A DNA stretch of 64,000 bases from Lachnospiraceae bacterium (lineage in GTDB: Bacteria; Bacillota; Clostridia; Lachnospirales; Lachnospiraceae): assembly GCA_009774175.1 (NCBI GenBank), contig VSNG01000018.1:1-64000 (forward strand), in the 5' to 3' direction. The translations under genes were made by a program, and so were the position numbers. Under the pieces are notes generated by a model. That model saw only the letters and a list, made by a program, of their open reading frames with translations, made no database searches and was not told the origin of the DNA. This document shows positions 17,340-24,758 of this stretch, in pieces (positions within the stretch are counted from its first letter, which is position 1; each line of letters begins with the position of its first letter).

Positions 17340-17506
17340 TGTTGCGGGATAAGCCCCCGGCGTGTGACATACTCCGTTGCATAAAGGCGGTTTTCTGCGT
17401 CCCGTTCCTCCCAGTATTCCCGCAATGCGTTTTCTGCGGTTTCCGCAACATTCATCAGAAATCTTTCAATGTCATTTTCTTTTGTCTTTGTGTTACGTCT
17501 GCTCAT
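17336..17506 (-). CDS. Small ICE hypothetical protein
   Basis: A 56-residue protein starting MSRRNTKTKENDIERF, with a predicted amphipathic helix (FLMNVAETAENALREYWEE) and a polar end. I do not recognise a named family. The ATG at 17506 has GGAGG nine bases upstream, located within the end of the VirD4 gene, and the two genes overlap by 14 bp. Its position directly after VirD4 suggests a small accessory to the coupling protein, without direct evidence. Confidence 0.55.
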   Translation of the reverse strand: MSRRNTKTKENDIERFLMNVAETAENALREYWEERDAENRLYATEYVTRRGLIPQQ

Positions 17507-19286
17507 GGTCTGTGTCCTCCTGCAAATCTGCCCCGTCAATCTCGTAGAGGTCGAACGGTTCTTCCGGCTTGATAACTGCCGGGCGGCGTTTTAGATACTT
17601 CTCAATGTCAAATACATTCTTTTTGTCAAAATCGGAAAGGAATTTATATCTTGGGTGCTTGGTTATATCGAACTTGTCACTGAAAAAGGGGCGTGCGCCC
17701 CTTACCTGCAAGATACATTTGCCGCCGTCCATGACGGAAAGCTCGTCTTGTGTCATAAGCTCCTTGCCTAATTTCTGATAATTCAGCCCGTAGGTCTTTT
17801 CCTTTCCCCGGTTCTCGGAAGTGTTGTATAAATCTATGGTTTCTTTCCCTAAAAGCTCCGACATTTCTTTGAGCGTGGTTTTCTCCTTGCCGCCTAAGAA
17901 AAGGGTCGTGTCGCAATTCCCTACAATCGTGTCGGCGTTGTCCTTGTAAATGGCTTTTAACTGGCTCTGCGCCTGCAAGATAAGGCAGGCGGATATTTCC
18001 CGGCTTCGTATGGTGGCAATCAGTTTTTCCAGTTTGGGTATCTGCCCGATATTCGCCACTTCATCAAGCAGGCAGCGGACGTGTACGGGAAGCCTGCCGC
18101 CGTACACATCATCTGCCTTGTCGCACAAGAGGTTGAAAAGCTGCGTATACATCATGGCAACAATGAAATTGAATGTGTCGTCCGTGTCGGAGATAATGAC
18201 AAAGAGGGCGGTTTTCCTGTCCCCCAACGTGTCAAGCTCCAAATCGTCCGTTTCCATGAGTTCCCTAAGTTCCCGAATGTCAAACGGGGCTAAACGTGCG
18301 CCGCATGAAATCAAGATAGATTTAGCGGTCTTGCCCGCCGCAAGTTTGTATTTTTTATACTGCTTTACGGCAAAGTGTTCCGGGTCTTTTTCTTCCAGAC
18401 GGTCAAACATCAAATCCACGGGGTTCTTAAAGTCCTCGTCGTCCTCCCTCGCTTCACTTGCGTTTATCATGTCAAGCAGGGTCGTAAAATTCTTTTCTTC
18501 CTCCGGGGCTTCGTAGTAGATGTAGCCGATTAGTGCGGTGTAGTAGAGCTTTTCCGCTTTCGTCCAGAAGTCCTCGGACGACTTTTCGCCCTCGCCTTTG
18601 GTGTTTACCATGATTGTGTTGACAAGTTTCAATATGTCTTTCTCGCTGTGCAGGTAGGCAAAGGGGTTGTAGTGCATGGACTTCTTGAAATTGATAGTAT
18701 TTAATATTTTTATCCGATACCCGCCCTTTTCTAAGAGCTTTCCGCACTCCAAAACGATTGTGCCTTTGGGGTCTGTCACGCAGTACGAACTGTGCATTTG
18801 CATTAAGTTAGGCTTGACAAAAAAGCGGGTCTTGCCGCTGCCCGAACCGCCTATGACTAACACATTTTTATTCCTCGCATACTTTGGACTTTTGGGGCGG
18901 CTGTTCATGGTAAGCCGTTCCGTCTGCGTCAGCAGGACGTTGTTGTAAAAGTCCGGGTCAATGTAGGGTTCAATATCTTTTGCGTTGCCCCACCTTGCAG
19001 AGCCATATTCAACGCCCTTGCGGTACTTCTTGGCGTTCTTGCCTTTTAGGTAGACGGCAATCCGCATAATAACCGCCCCGGCAACGCCGATAAGAAAATC
19101 CTGCCCGTTAAGGCTTGGCAATGGATTTTCAAAAGTGGCTGTCACGCCCTCCATGATGTGTAGGAGCTTCCCGGAGAGGTCAGCCCCCGGAGAGAGCCGG
19201 AACGCTTCGCCAATCTTCATAAAGAGCCATACAAAGAGCAGGTACGGCGCATTGAGGATAAGCAGCTTTTTGATGTTCGGTTTCAT
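17493..19286 (-). CDS. VirD4-like type IV coupling protein (CD1115 family)
   Basis: A 597-residue membrane-anchored ATPase that hands the relaxase-DNA complex to the transfer channel. Two N-terminal membrane segments (about 8-27 and 63-80) are followed by the TraG/TraD-type motor. Walker A is GGSGSGKT at 146-153. Walker B is the strand VRCLLDEVANIG, followed by the motif IATIRSREISACLILQAQSQ typical of coupling proteins. The start overlaps the PcfB stop (ATGA at 19283-19286) and has a G-rich Shine-Dalgarno eight bases upstream. PcfB proteins are known partners of VirD4 in Gram-positive conjugation, so the coupled translation makes sense. Confidence 0.93.
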   Translation of the reverse strand: MKPNIKKLLILNAPYLLFVWLFMKIGEAFRLSPGADLSGKLLHIMEGVTATFENPLPSLNGQDFLIGVAGAVIMRIAVYLKGKNAKKYRKGVEYGSARWGNAKDIEPYIDPDFYNNVLLTQTERLTMNSRPKSPKYARNKNVLVIGGSGSGKTRFFVKPNLMQMHSSYCVTDPKGTIVLECGKLLEKGGYRIKILNTINFKKSMHYNPFAYLHSEKDILKLVNTIMVNTKGEGEKSSEDFWTKAEKLYYTALIGYIYYEAPEEEKNFTTLLDMINASEAREDDEDFKNPVDLMFDRLEEKDPEHFAVKQYKKYKLAAGKTAKSILISCGARLAPFDIRELRELMETDDLELDTLGDRKTALFVIISDTDDTFNFIVAMMYTQLFNLLCDKADDVYGGRLPVHVRCLLDEVANIGQIPKLEKLIATIRSREISACLILQAQSQLKAIYKDNADTIVGNCDTTLFLGGKEKTTLKEMSELLGKETIDLYNTSENRGKEKTYGLNYQKLGKELMTQDELSVMDGGKCILQVRGARPFFSDKFDITKHPRYKFLSDFDKKNVFDIEKYLKRRPAVIKPEEPFDLYEIDGADLQEDTDHEQT

Positions 19287-19759
19287 CTGTCACGCCCCCT
19301 GTCCTTGTTTTTTACTTTCTCCCGGTTCGCATTTCTCTGCTTTGCTTTTTCCTTAAAGGCGGCTAACGCCTTGCGGATTGACGGTTTTTTCTCCCGGCTT
19401 AATTTCTTGGCGGCAAACTCCTTAAAGGCTTCCGTCATAACGTCCACGTCACGCCCTTTGAAAAAGACAAGATACCGGGGCGGTTCTTCGCCCTTGACTT
19501 TCTTTAGGCTGTAATCAATGCCGTATTTCTTGGCAACGGGTTCAAACGCCTTTATGTTAGCGTCCGTGATTTCCATACTGGAAACGCCCGTGTTCTGCTT
19601 CATAAGGTGCTTTAGGGTCTGTTTGCCCTTGTATTCCTTTGGTGCTTTGTGCTTCCTTGCGTCAAGCAGCTTTTTCATGGCTTTCTGTAAGACTTCGGCG
19701 GTCAGCCTTGCCGTCTTGATTGAGATAGCAACGGTCTTTTCGTTGATTTGTTCCTGCAT
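19283..19759 (-). CDS. PcfB family (DUF3801) relaxosome adaptor
   Basis: A 158-residue protein of the DUF3801/PcfB family. In pCF10, PcfB links the relaxase-bound DNA to the coupling protein PcfC. Recognisable parts are the N-terminal helix with TARLTAEVLQKAMKKLL, the core TLKHLMKQNTGVSSMEI, and the YLVFFKGRDVDVMTEAFKEF strand-helix. The C-terminal 45 residues are basic and contain EKKPSIRKALAAFKEK, a tail resembling those of two other proteins in this ICE. The start is preceded by GGAGGG eleven bases upstream. It overlaps the VirD4 gene by 4 bp. Confidence 0.88.
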   Translation of the reverse strand: MQEQINEKTVAISIKTARLTAEVLQKAMKKLLDARKHKAPKEYKGKQTLKHLMKQNTGVSSMEITDANIKAFEPVAKKYGIDYSLKKVKGEEPPRYLVFFKGRDVDVMTEAFKEFAAKKLSREKKPSIRKALAAFKEKAKQRNANREKVKNKDRGRDR

Positions 19760-19808
19760 GGGCGGTCAATCCCTCCTTTCTTGGGTCTGTGCGGGGAAGC
19801 CGCCCCGG

Positions 19809-20036
19809 TTATCTGTTATGAACACGCACACGCAAGCCGTCCAGTACGTCCGTCTTGATACCGACAAGATACCATTCCTGCCCGGTACTCATTTCAATGC
19901 GTGTCGGCTTCCATTTGCCGCCTGCGAACACGTCAAAACATTCGCCGCAATGCAAGCCGCCGTAGTAATCATTCAGCCCAAAGCGGATATTATAACGTCC
20001 GCTTTCTTTGTCAAAAATCAAAGCTCCCTGTTTCAT
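19809..20036 (-). CDS. DUF5348 small ICE protein
   Basis: A 75-residue protein of the DUF5348 family: compact, beta-rich, with the conserved core RYNIRFGLNDYYGGLHCGECF and the end WYLVGIKTD-LDGLRVRV. Proteins of this family accompany replication or transfer genes of Firmicutes mobile elements; no function is established. The start overlaps the initiator gene's stop (ATGA at 20033-20036) with GGGAGG ten bases upstream, so translation is coupled to that gene. PcfB follows after a 49-bp gap. Confidence 0.8.
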   Translation of the reverse strand: MKQGALIFDKESGRYNIRFGLNDYYGGLHCGECFDVFAGGKWKPTRIEMSTGQEWYLVGIKTDVLDGLRVRVHNR

Positions 20037-20956
20037 AAGGTGTTGTCCTCCCTGTCCTGTGATAAGAATACGCCGCTTGCCATATCGTGAGCGACAAGGG
20101 CGGTGTAATAGCTGTCAATGGTGTTTGGTGCGTTGAAAAGAACCGCAAGCAGATACTTCTTGATGTTGCGTATCTTGGTGGTGTTCTGGTGCATACAGTC
20201 AATCACAAACTGGATATGGCTGCTGTTCAGCTTCATAAACTTAGACTTCACAAGCTCGGCGGGGTAGTCGTCCCCGGCAATGCGTATTACCTTGCGGCGG
20301 GTGCAGACGGTTTCAAGCATGAGGGACACAATCTCGTCAAGCATACCCCGGTCAATGTTCTTGTCCTGTATCAGATAGGCGTATTCGATATTGTCCTTTA
20401 TGACTTCCTCATAAGCCCGTACTGCGTCTATGTCTGTGTAACCGTTTCCGTTTCCTTTCCGTTCCGGCGCAGCCGTCCCCTCTGGTAAGGGAGTGGAAAG
20501 GATAGGAATGGAATGGGTATTTAATAAATCCGTATTTGATAAATCTTTATTTGATAGTTCTTTATTTAATTGCGTTGGATTTTCCTGCATAGGGTTATCC
20601 AATGTTGGATTTTCCGATATAGGCTTGCCCTGTGTTGGATTTTCCAATATAGGGTTAGGCGGCATTGGAAATTCATGTATCACATAATCAGCCGCCCCTA
20701 GCTGTCCTTTTTCGTTCCGCACTCTGGTACGGGTCACATAGCCCGCCCGTTCCAGTTCCCGTATTGCTTCCCGGATAGCGTCTATGCCCTCACGGTTGAT
20801 TTTGGAAAGCCCCTTTAAGGTGTAGTCCCATTCTTCGGGCAGGGACAGCATTTGTGAGAGAAGCCCTTTTGATTTTAGGGAAAGGTCAGTATTGCGTAAG
20901 TGGTGGTTTGACATAACCGTGTAATTCTGGTTTTTCTCTACCCGGAATACTGCCAT
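20033..20956 (-). CDS. Replication-initiator-like winged-helix protein with DUF6017 C-terminus
   Basis: A 307-residue protein starting MAVFRVEKNQNYTVMSN. Residues 1-100 form a helix-turn-helix/winged-helix domain of the type found in ICE and plasmid initiators (GLSKINREGIDAIREAIREL). Residues 100-150 are a low-complexity linker made of repeated Asn-Pro-type units, and residues 180-300 match the DUF6017 C-terminal domain. The linker is encoded by two tandem DNA repeat sets (20519-20571 and 20574-20663), a layout like initiator genes that contain their own origin. It is the first gene of the ICE operon at the right end. The start is preceded by AGGAAAGGGG. A hairpin leader and a TATAAT box lie upstream. 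Confidence 0.78.
   Translation of the reverse strand: MAVFRVEKNQNYTVMSNHHLRNTDLSLKSKGLLSQMLSLPEEWDYTLKGLSKINREGIDAIREAIRELERAGYVTRTRVRNEKGQLGAADYVIHEFPMPPNPILENPTQGKPISENPTLDNPMQENPTQLNKELSNKDLSNTDLLNTHSIPILSTPLPEGTAAPERKGNGNGYTDIDAVRAYEEVIKDNIEYAYLIQDKNIDRGMLDEIVSLMLETVCTRRKVIRIAGDDYPAELVKSKFMKLNSSHIQFVIDCMHQNTTKIRNIKKYLLAVLFNAPNTIDSYYTALVAHDMASGVFLSQDREDNTL
20519..20663. repeat. Tandem 15-bp and 30-bp repeats inside the initiator gene (candidate replication origin)
   Basis: Three AT-rich 15-bp units (20519-20533, 20534-20548, 20549-20563; consensus ATTTGATAAATCTTT) plus a partial fourth are followed by three 30-bp units (20574-20603, 20604-20633, 20634-20663), each starting GTTGGATTTTCC. 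Both periods are multiples of three, so the coding frame is kept. Iterons next to an AT-rich tract inside an initiator gene are the hallmark of origins embedded in rep genes of several Firmicutes plasmids; its use here is inference. Confidence 0.6.
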
Positions 20957-20991
20957 TTTATCAGCCCCTTTCCTGTAAGCCCGGACAATGA

Positions 20992-21036
20992 AAAACGCCC
21001 GTTCCGTGTGGAAAAGGCGTTTACCATGTGATTATA
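20992..21036 (-). promoter_or_regulatory. Promoter -10 and attenuator-like hairpin before the initiator gene
   Basis: On the minus strand a TATAAT box (21031-21036) lies about 75 bp upstream of the initiator ATG; no convincing -35 is found at 17 bp. Just downstream is a hairpin pairing AAACGCC (20993-20999) with GGCGTTT (21016-21022), with an inner TTCC/GGAA stem, followed by a T-run on the minus strand. It looks like a small attenuator at the start of the whole leftward operon. Confidence 0.45.
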
Positions 21037-21106
21037 GGGCTTTAAGTTTAGTTTTCGTGTTTCAAGAAAGCCTTGATTTATGCGGGGTTGCGGTGGTTGT
21101 CTATAA

Positions 21107-21919
21107 ATACTTGCCCCGAACGGCGCGGGAAAATCCACCACTTTAAAGATGATCCTCGGTCTTGCCAGACCAACCGCCGGAGAGATTTCCCTCTTTGGCC
21201 TGCCCGTCAATGAGAAAAATCGTATTAAACTTTTGAAACAGACAGGCTCACTTATCGAGTCACCCAGTTACTATGGTCATTTGACAGGAGCGGAAAATTT
21301 GCAGATCATCCAGACATTGAAAGGCTGTTCCAAAAAGGATATCGACAAGGTTTTAAAAATCGTCCGGCTGGACGAAGCCAAAGGAAAACTGGTCAACCAC
21401 TATTCTCTCGGTATGAAACAGCGTCTCGGCCTCGCCGCCGCTCTGCTCGGTTTTCCCAAACTCTTAATTTTGGATGAGCCGACAAACGGTCTCGATCCGG
21501 CGGGCATTCAGGAAATGCGGGAACTGATCTGCTCGCTTCCTGCCGAATACGGCATTACCGTTGTGGTCTCCTCCCACCTTCTTAGCGAAATCGACCAGAT
21601 GGCCGATCATGTAGGAATCATCCGCAAAGGCGAACTGGTCTATCAGAATACCTTGGAATCCCTGCATACCCATGCGAAACAACAGATTGCCCTGCGGGTC
21701 AGCCACACGGCCATTGCTCTTGACCTGCTCCGTCAGGATGGTATTTGCGCCACACAGGAAGACGATTACCTTTTACTGCCCATGGTGGATGACGACTATG
21801 TGGCCAACCTGTGCCGGCAGCTTGTCTCACAGAATATATCACTGTATCGCATTGAAAAAAGGGAAAAGAGTCTGGAAGATATTTTCCTGTCTCTGACCGG
21901 AAAGGAGAACAGTTTATGA
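21107..21919 (+). pseudogene. 5'-truncated ABC transporter ATPase (lantibiotic-immunity type)
   Basis: Coding similarity to BcrA/LanF-type ABC ATPases begins in frame at 21107, right after an in-frame TAA at 21104, and reads APNGAGKSTTLKMILGL through the Walker A motif. The rest is intact: Q-loop region GSLIESPSYYGHLTGAENL, signature YSLGMKQRLG, Walker B KLLILDEPTNGLD and the H-loop SSH. About 35-40 N-terminal residues, the start codon and ribosome site are missing, replaced by ICE sequence. The first ATG (21149) lies after Walker A, so a protein made from it (256 residues) could not bind ATP normally. The stop overlaps the next permease start (ATGA), showing the original operon. Confidence 0.75.
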
Positions 21920-22668
21920 TTACGTTACGACTGGAATTTCAGAAAATAAAACGTAAAAAAATCGGTCTGACCATGGCGGCCTTTATGGGCATTCTATTTG
22001 CCTGGCTTTTCTGGGCCACCAGCAATCCAACCGAAAGGGAATTACATCAGGGCTGGCTTGCCCATCTTCAAACCCAGCCTCTGTTATGCGCCATCATGAT
22101 GCCCACCATCATGTCCGTACTGGCGTCCCGCCTGGCGGATATCGAGCATAAAGGCAATACTTACAAGCAACTGAAAACGCTGCGAACTGCCGGCGCCCTC
22201 TTTCATGCCAAAGCGCTTTGCGGTTTCCTTTTTATACTGGCCATGACCGCCGCCAACTATCTTTTTCTGCTGGCTTTGGGATACGGCCTCGGTTATGTGG
22301 GAAATCCTGACCCAAAGGCTTACCTGTTTTCCTTTGTTTTACAGGCCGCCTGCTGTCTCTCCCTGTATCTGTTACAGCTGGATTTGTCCCTGCTGTTTTT
22401 CAACCAGATGATCCCCCTGGTGATCGGTCTGTGCGGCTCCATGCTGGGCGTAATACTGATGTACCTGAAAACATACTCTTTCCTGCCGTGGGGCGGTTTT
22501 CTCTCTTCAGCGATTGTGATGATGGACTGGAATGCCGAAACCCGGATTATTAACTACTATTATCGTAGTTTTACTGCCATGGAGCTTTTTGCACTGGCCA
22601 TGATTCCGATCTGGATCGCCATTTTTTATATTGCGGGCGGCATTTTATTTACCCGAAAGGAATCCTGA
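21916..22668 (+). CDS. ABC-2 type permease, lantibiotic-immunity (LanE/MutE) like
   Basis: A 250-residue membrane protein with six hydrophobic segments (about 18-36, 55-75, 100-125, 138-160, 168-190 and 220-243). It resembles the LanE/MutE/BcrB group of ABC permeases that expel cationic peptide antibiotics from the membrane. The start overlaps the ATPase stop by 4 bp. It forms a transporter with the next permease gene and the ATPase; since the ATPase gene is truncated by the ICE, the whole system may be inactive or dependent on another ATPase. No dedicated sensor kinase is seen here; if one existed upstream it would lie beyond the ICE. Confidence 0.75.
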   Translation: MITLRLEFQKIKRKKIGLTMAAFMGILFAWLFWATSNPTERELHQGWLAHLQTQPLLCAIMMPTIMSVLASRLADIEHKGNTYKQLKTLRTAGALFHAKALCGFLFILAMTAANYLFLLALGYGLGYVGNPDPKAYLFSFVLQAACCLSLYLLQLDLSLLFFNQMIPLVIGLCGSMLGVILMYLKTYSFLPWGGFLSSAIVMMDWNAETRIINYYYRSFTAMELFALAMIPIWIAIFYIAGGILFTRKES

Positions 22669-22717
22669 AAAACTGCTCAAAACATTGTAATTGGAAACGG
22701 AGGTAACAACAGAAATC

Positions 22718-23461
22718 ATGAACAGACATACATCTTTTGGAAAAGCTGTCCGCGCGGAACAGCTCAAGCTGAAACGGAGTCCGGTATGGCTGGCGTTTAT
22801 CGCGCTCCCCATCATATCCGCTTTTTTCGGCACCTTTAATTACCTGAACAACATTGAAATTTTAAAAAGTGAGTGGTTCAGCCTGTGGACGCAGCATTCT
22901 CTCTTTTTATGCTATTTTTTCATGCCCGCGCTGATCGGCACTTACTGCTCCTATCTGTGGCGTCTGGAGCATACCCGCCACAACTGGAACAGTTTTTTAA
23001 CCGCTCCCATTCCGCTTTGGGCCCTTTATTTCGGAAAACTGACACAGGCTCTCCTTATGACCATACTCGGTAATCTGTGGATCTTTTTCCTGTACTATGT
23101 ATGCGGCAGGCTTTCAGGCCTGGACAGCCCTTTCCCGAAAAACGCCGCAAGCTGGTTTCTCTTCGGCACCATCGGCGCGGTGGCAGTCTGCTGCGTACAG
23201 CTCTTCTTTTCCCTGATTATCCGCTCCTTTGCCATTCCTATCGGCATCGCCATGGCAGGTGGTATTCTGGGGCTATTAATCACTAACAAAGGATTGGGGC
23301 TTCGTTACCCCTACTCCCTCTACAGCATGGGTATGCGCGCCAATAATCCAAATTTGGAATTGGATATTTCAGCACATTTAAGCAATTCCGCTGCTTACAT
23401 TATCATCTTTGTGGCATTGTCCGTTTTCTATTTGCGCAGGCATGAAATATCGGCAGGCTAA
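22718..23461 (+). CDS. ABC-2 type permease, lantibiotic-immunity (LanG/MutG) like
   Basis: A 247-residue membrane protein with about six hydrophobic segments (near 28-46, 62-84, 108-130, 145-168, 178-195 and 220-240), similar in build to the preceding permease and to LanG/MutG subunits. The ATG at 22718 is chosen over the TTG at 22691 because GGAGG lies between them, 14 bases before the ATG; the spacing is longer than usual, so translation may be weak. It is 49 bp downstream of the LanE-like gene. It meets the minus-strand gene at 23458 tail to tail with 4 bp overlap. Confidence 0.72.
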   Translation: MNRHTSFGKAVRAEQLKLKRSPVWLAFIALPIISAFFGTFNYLNNIEILKSEWFSLWTQHSLFLCYFFMPALIGTYCSYLWRLEHTRHNWNSFLTAPIPLWALYFGKLTQALLMTILGNLWIFFLYYVCGRLSGLDSPFPKNAASWFLFGTIGAVAVCCVQLFFSLIIRSFAIPIGIAMAGGILGLLITNKGLGLRYPYSLYSMGMRANNPNLELDISAHLSNSAAYIIIFVALSVFYLRRHEISAG

Positions 23462-23658
23462 CTACGGAGCTGCTCATCCAGCAGCTCCTTCAATGCCTCG
23501 TCCCCCACACTCACCCATGCGTCCTCCTCCTCGGCGTTTAATCCCAAATACTCCCGCAGTGTATCCGTGCTGTCGCTAAATCCCCACTCCTGGCTATAAT
23601 CGTCGATCTCCTCAAATGCAATCTCGCCCGCCAGATATTTTTCTTTGAATTTTTTCAT
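23458..23658 (-). CDS. Small acidic hypothetical protein
   Basis: A 66-residue acidic protein, helical by composition (Glu/Leu/Asp rich), with no family that I recognise. The ATG at 23658 overlaps the stop of the reductase gene (ATGA at 23655-23658), and GGGAGG stands ten bases upstream, so it is translationally coupled to it. It may be a partner or regulator of that enzyme, but nothing in the sequence proves this. Confidence 0.55.
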   Translation of the reverse strand: MKKFKEKYLAGEIAFEEIDDYSQEWGFSDSTDTLREYLGLNAEEEDAWVSVGDEALKELLDEQLRS

Positions 23659-24575
23659 TGCAAGCAATCCTCCCTTGCTTTCTTTTCCACCATTTCGTAA
23701 GTCGGCGTGGGTACGCCGTATTTCTTTCCCATCCGCACCACCTCATAGATCAATCCATCAATCTCAGAGGGTTTCCCGGCATAAATATCCCGCTGCATGG
23801 ATGTGCTCGCCGTAGGATTAAGCGCATCCAGAATCTGTAAATTAGTGGTGACAATATCCACCAGAAAGGGAACTTCCATCGCCACTGCCAGCGCGTCGAC
23901 TTCCCGCATCAGTTTTACAAAAGTATCCCTCGGCTCTCCTGTCTTTTGTATTTCCGCTGCTGAAACATGATAATAGAGCCCGCAGGCCGCCATGGGCGAC
24001 ACATAGGCAAACTTCTGCAATGCGTCTCTCCCAATATTCTCTGACAGTACGCTGTCGATCCCGCTCTCCTTTAAGTCCTTCGCCACCTCAAAAAGTTCGG
24101 GGCGAAGTTCCTCCTTCTTTCGCACACCGTACACAATACGGAAAATATCTCCATTCTGCCAGATCGTCCCCGGCTCCTTAATCTCGGCCGCAATATAAAT
24201 ACAGCCGTCCGTCACCAGAAGCTCCGGCAGCTTCTCCTGCATCCTGCCGCCCGTGCCGTAAATATTTAAAATGGGTATTACAATCGTAGAATCCTTTGTC
24301 ACCCGCTGGATGAAGGGAATAGTTTCTTCCAGGGAGTAGCCCTTCACACAGACAAAAATCACGTCCGGCTGTTCGTCATAATGTTCCATATCAGTGGCCC
24401 TGATGGGATGTACGGTATAGTTTCCCTTCTTTGTGGTCTCCATCTTAAGACCCTCTTCCTGCATCTTTTTCAGATGTGCGCCCCGCGCAATCAGGGTTAC
24501 ATCCTTTCCTGCCTCTGTCATATAGGCGCCAATGCTGCCGCCTGTACCGCCGGCGCCAATTACCAAATATTTCAT
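23655..24575 (-). CDS. 2-dehydropantoate 2-reductase family oxidoreductase (ApbA/PanE type)
   Basis: A 306-residue NAD(P)-dependent dehydrogenase. The N-terminal Rossmann motif is GAGGTGGSIGAYM (residues 7-19); the C-terminal helical ApbA_C domain contains KFAYVSPMAACGLYY and the region around PSEIDGLIYEVVRMGKKYGVPTPTYE read as PSEIDGL and GVPTPTYEMV, which is typical of the family. True PanE reduces ketopantoate in pantothenate/CoA synthesis, but many family members in Clostridia have other substrates, and no pantothenate genes are near, so the substrate is open. The ATG at 24575 is preferred to that at 24587 because GGAGG lies five bases before it. Confidence 0.8.
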   Translation of the reverse strand: MKYLVIGAGGTGGSIGAYMTEAGKDVTLIARGAHLKKMQEEGLKMETTKKGNYTVHPIRATDMEHYDEQPDVIFVCVKGYSLEETIPFIQRVTKDSTIVIPILNIYGTGGRMQEKLPELLVTDGCIYIAAEIKEPGTIWQNGDIFRIVYGVRKKEELRPELFEVAKDLKESGIDSVLSENIGRDALQKFAYVSPMAACGLYYHVSAAEIQKTGEPRDTFVKLMREVDALAVAMEVPFLVDIVTTNLQILDALNPTASTSMQRDIYAGKPSEIDGLIYEVVRMGKKYGVPTPTYEMVEKKAREDCLQ

Positions 24576-24690
24576 AGTTTCCTCCATTCCAAAGCGTTTA
24601 CGCGATATAAAAAATACTTTGCCGTCGCAATTTTATTACTATTTTATCCGATAGGCGCATACATGACAAGCCGGATATAAAAGATTATCA

Positions 24691-24718
24691 CAAAAAGAAA
24701 GCGCCGCATCCGCAGCGC
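24691..24718 (-). terminator. Intrinsic terminator after the solute ABC transporter operon
   Basis: GCGCCGC (24701-24707) and GCAGCGC (24712-24718) form a 7-bp stem with one G-U pair and a 4-nt loop, followed on the minus strand by TTTCTTTTT. It ends the leftward transcript 40 bp after the ATPase stop. Confidence 0.75.
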
Positions 24719-24758
24719 CTCCCTTTGTTTCCTATTATAAATCTCCCCAATGAAACCT

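Larger units (their letters stand above)
1..21106. mobile_element. Integrative conjugative element, right-hand part (left end outside the window)
   Basis: Nearly every gene from 434 to 20956 is on the minus strand and belongs to the conserved transfer module of Clostridia ICEs: PcfB, VirD4, Maff2, TrbL-like, PrgI, VirB4, C40 peptidase, DUF4315, DUF4366, TopB, polyvalent LPD protein and TTRAP. Relaxase, integrase and excisionase are not visible, so they probably lie left of the window. The right boundary is placed near 21106: chromosomal coding sequence (the Walker A part of an ABC ATPase) starts in frame there, immediately after an in-frame stop at 21104. The left boundary is unknown. The plus-strand AT-rich gene at 18-290 may be cargo or flanking DNA. 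Boundary accuracy at the right is about 10-20 bp. Confidence 0.85.

Noticed and set aside
20574..20663. 30-bp repeats that could be taken for a CRISPR fragment
   Set aside because: They are contiguous without spacers, in frame within a coding gene, and no cas genes are near.
20938..21210. A 90-codon minus-strand frame across the ICE right end
   Set aside because: It spans the ICE-chromosome junction, contains a hairpin and lacks a ribosome site; only its last third could be a leader peptide and there is no support for that.
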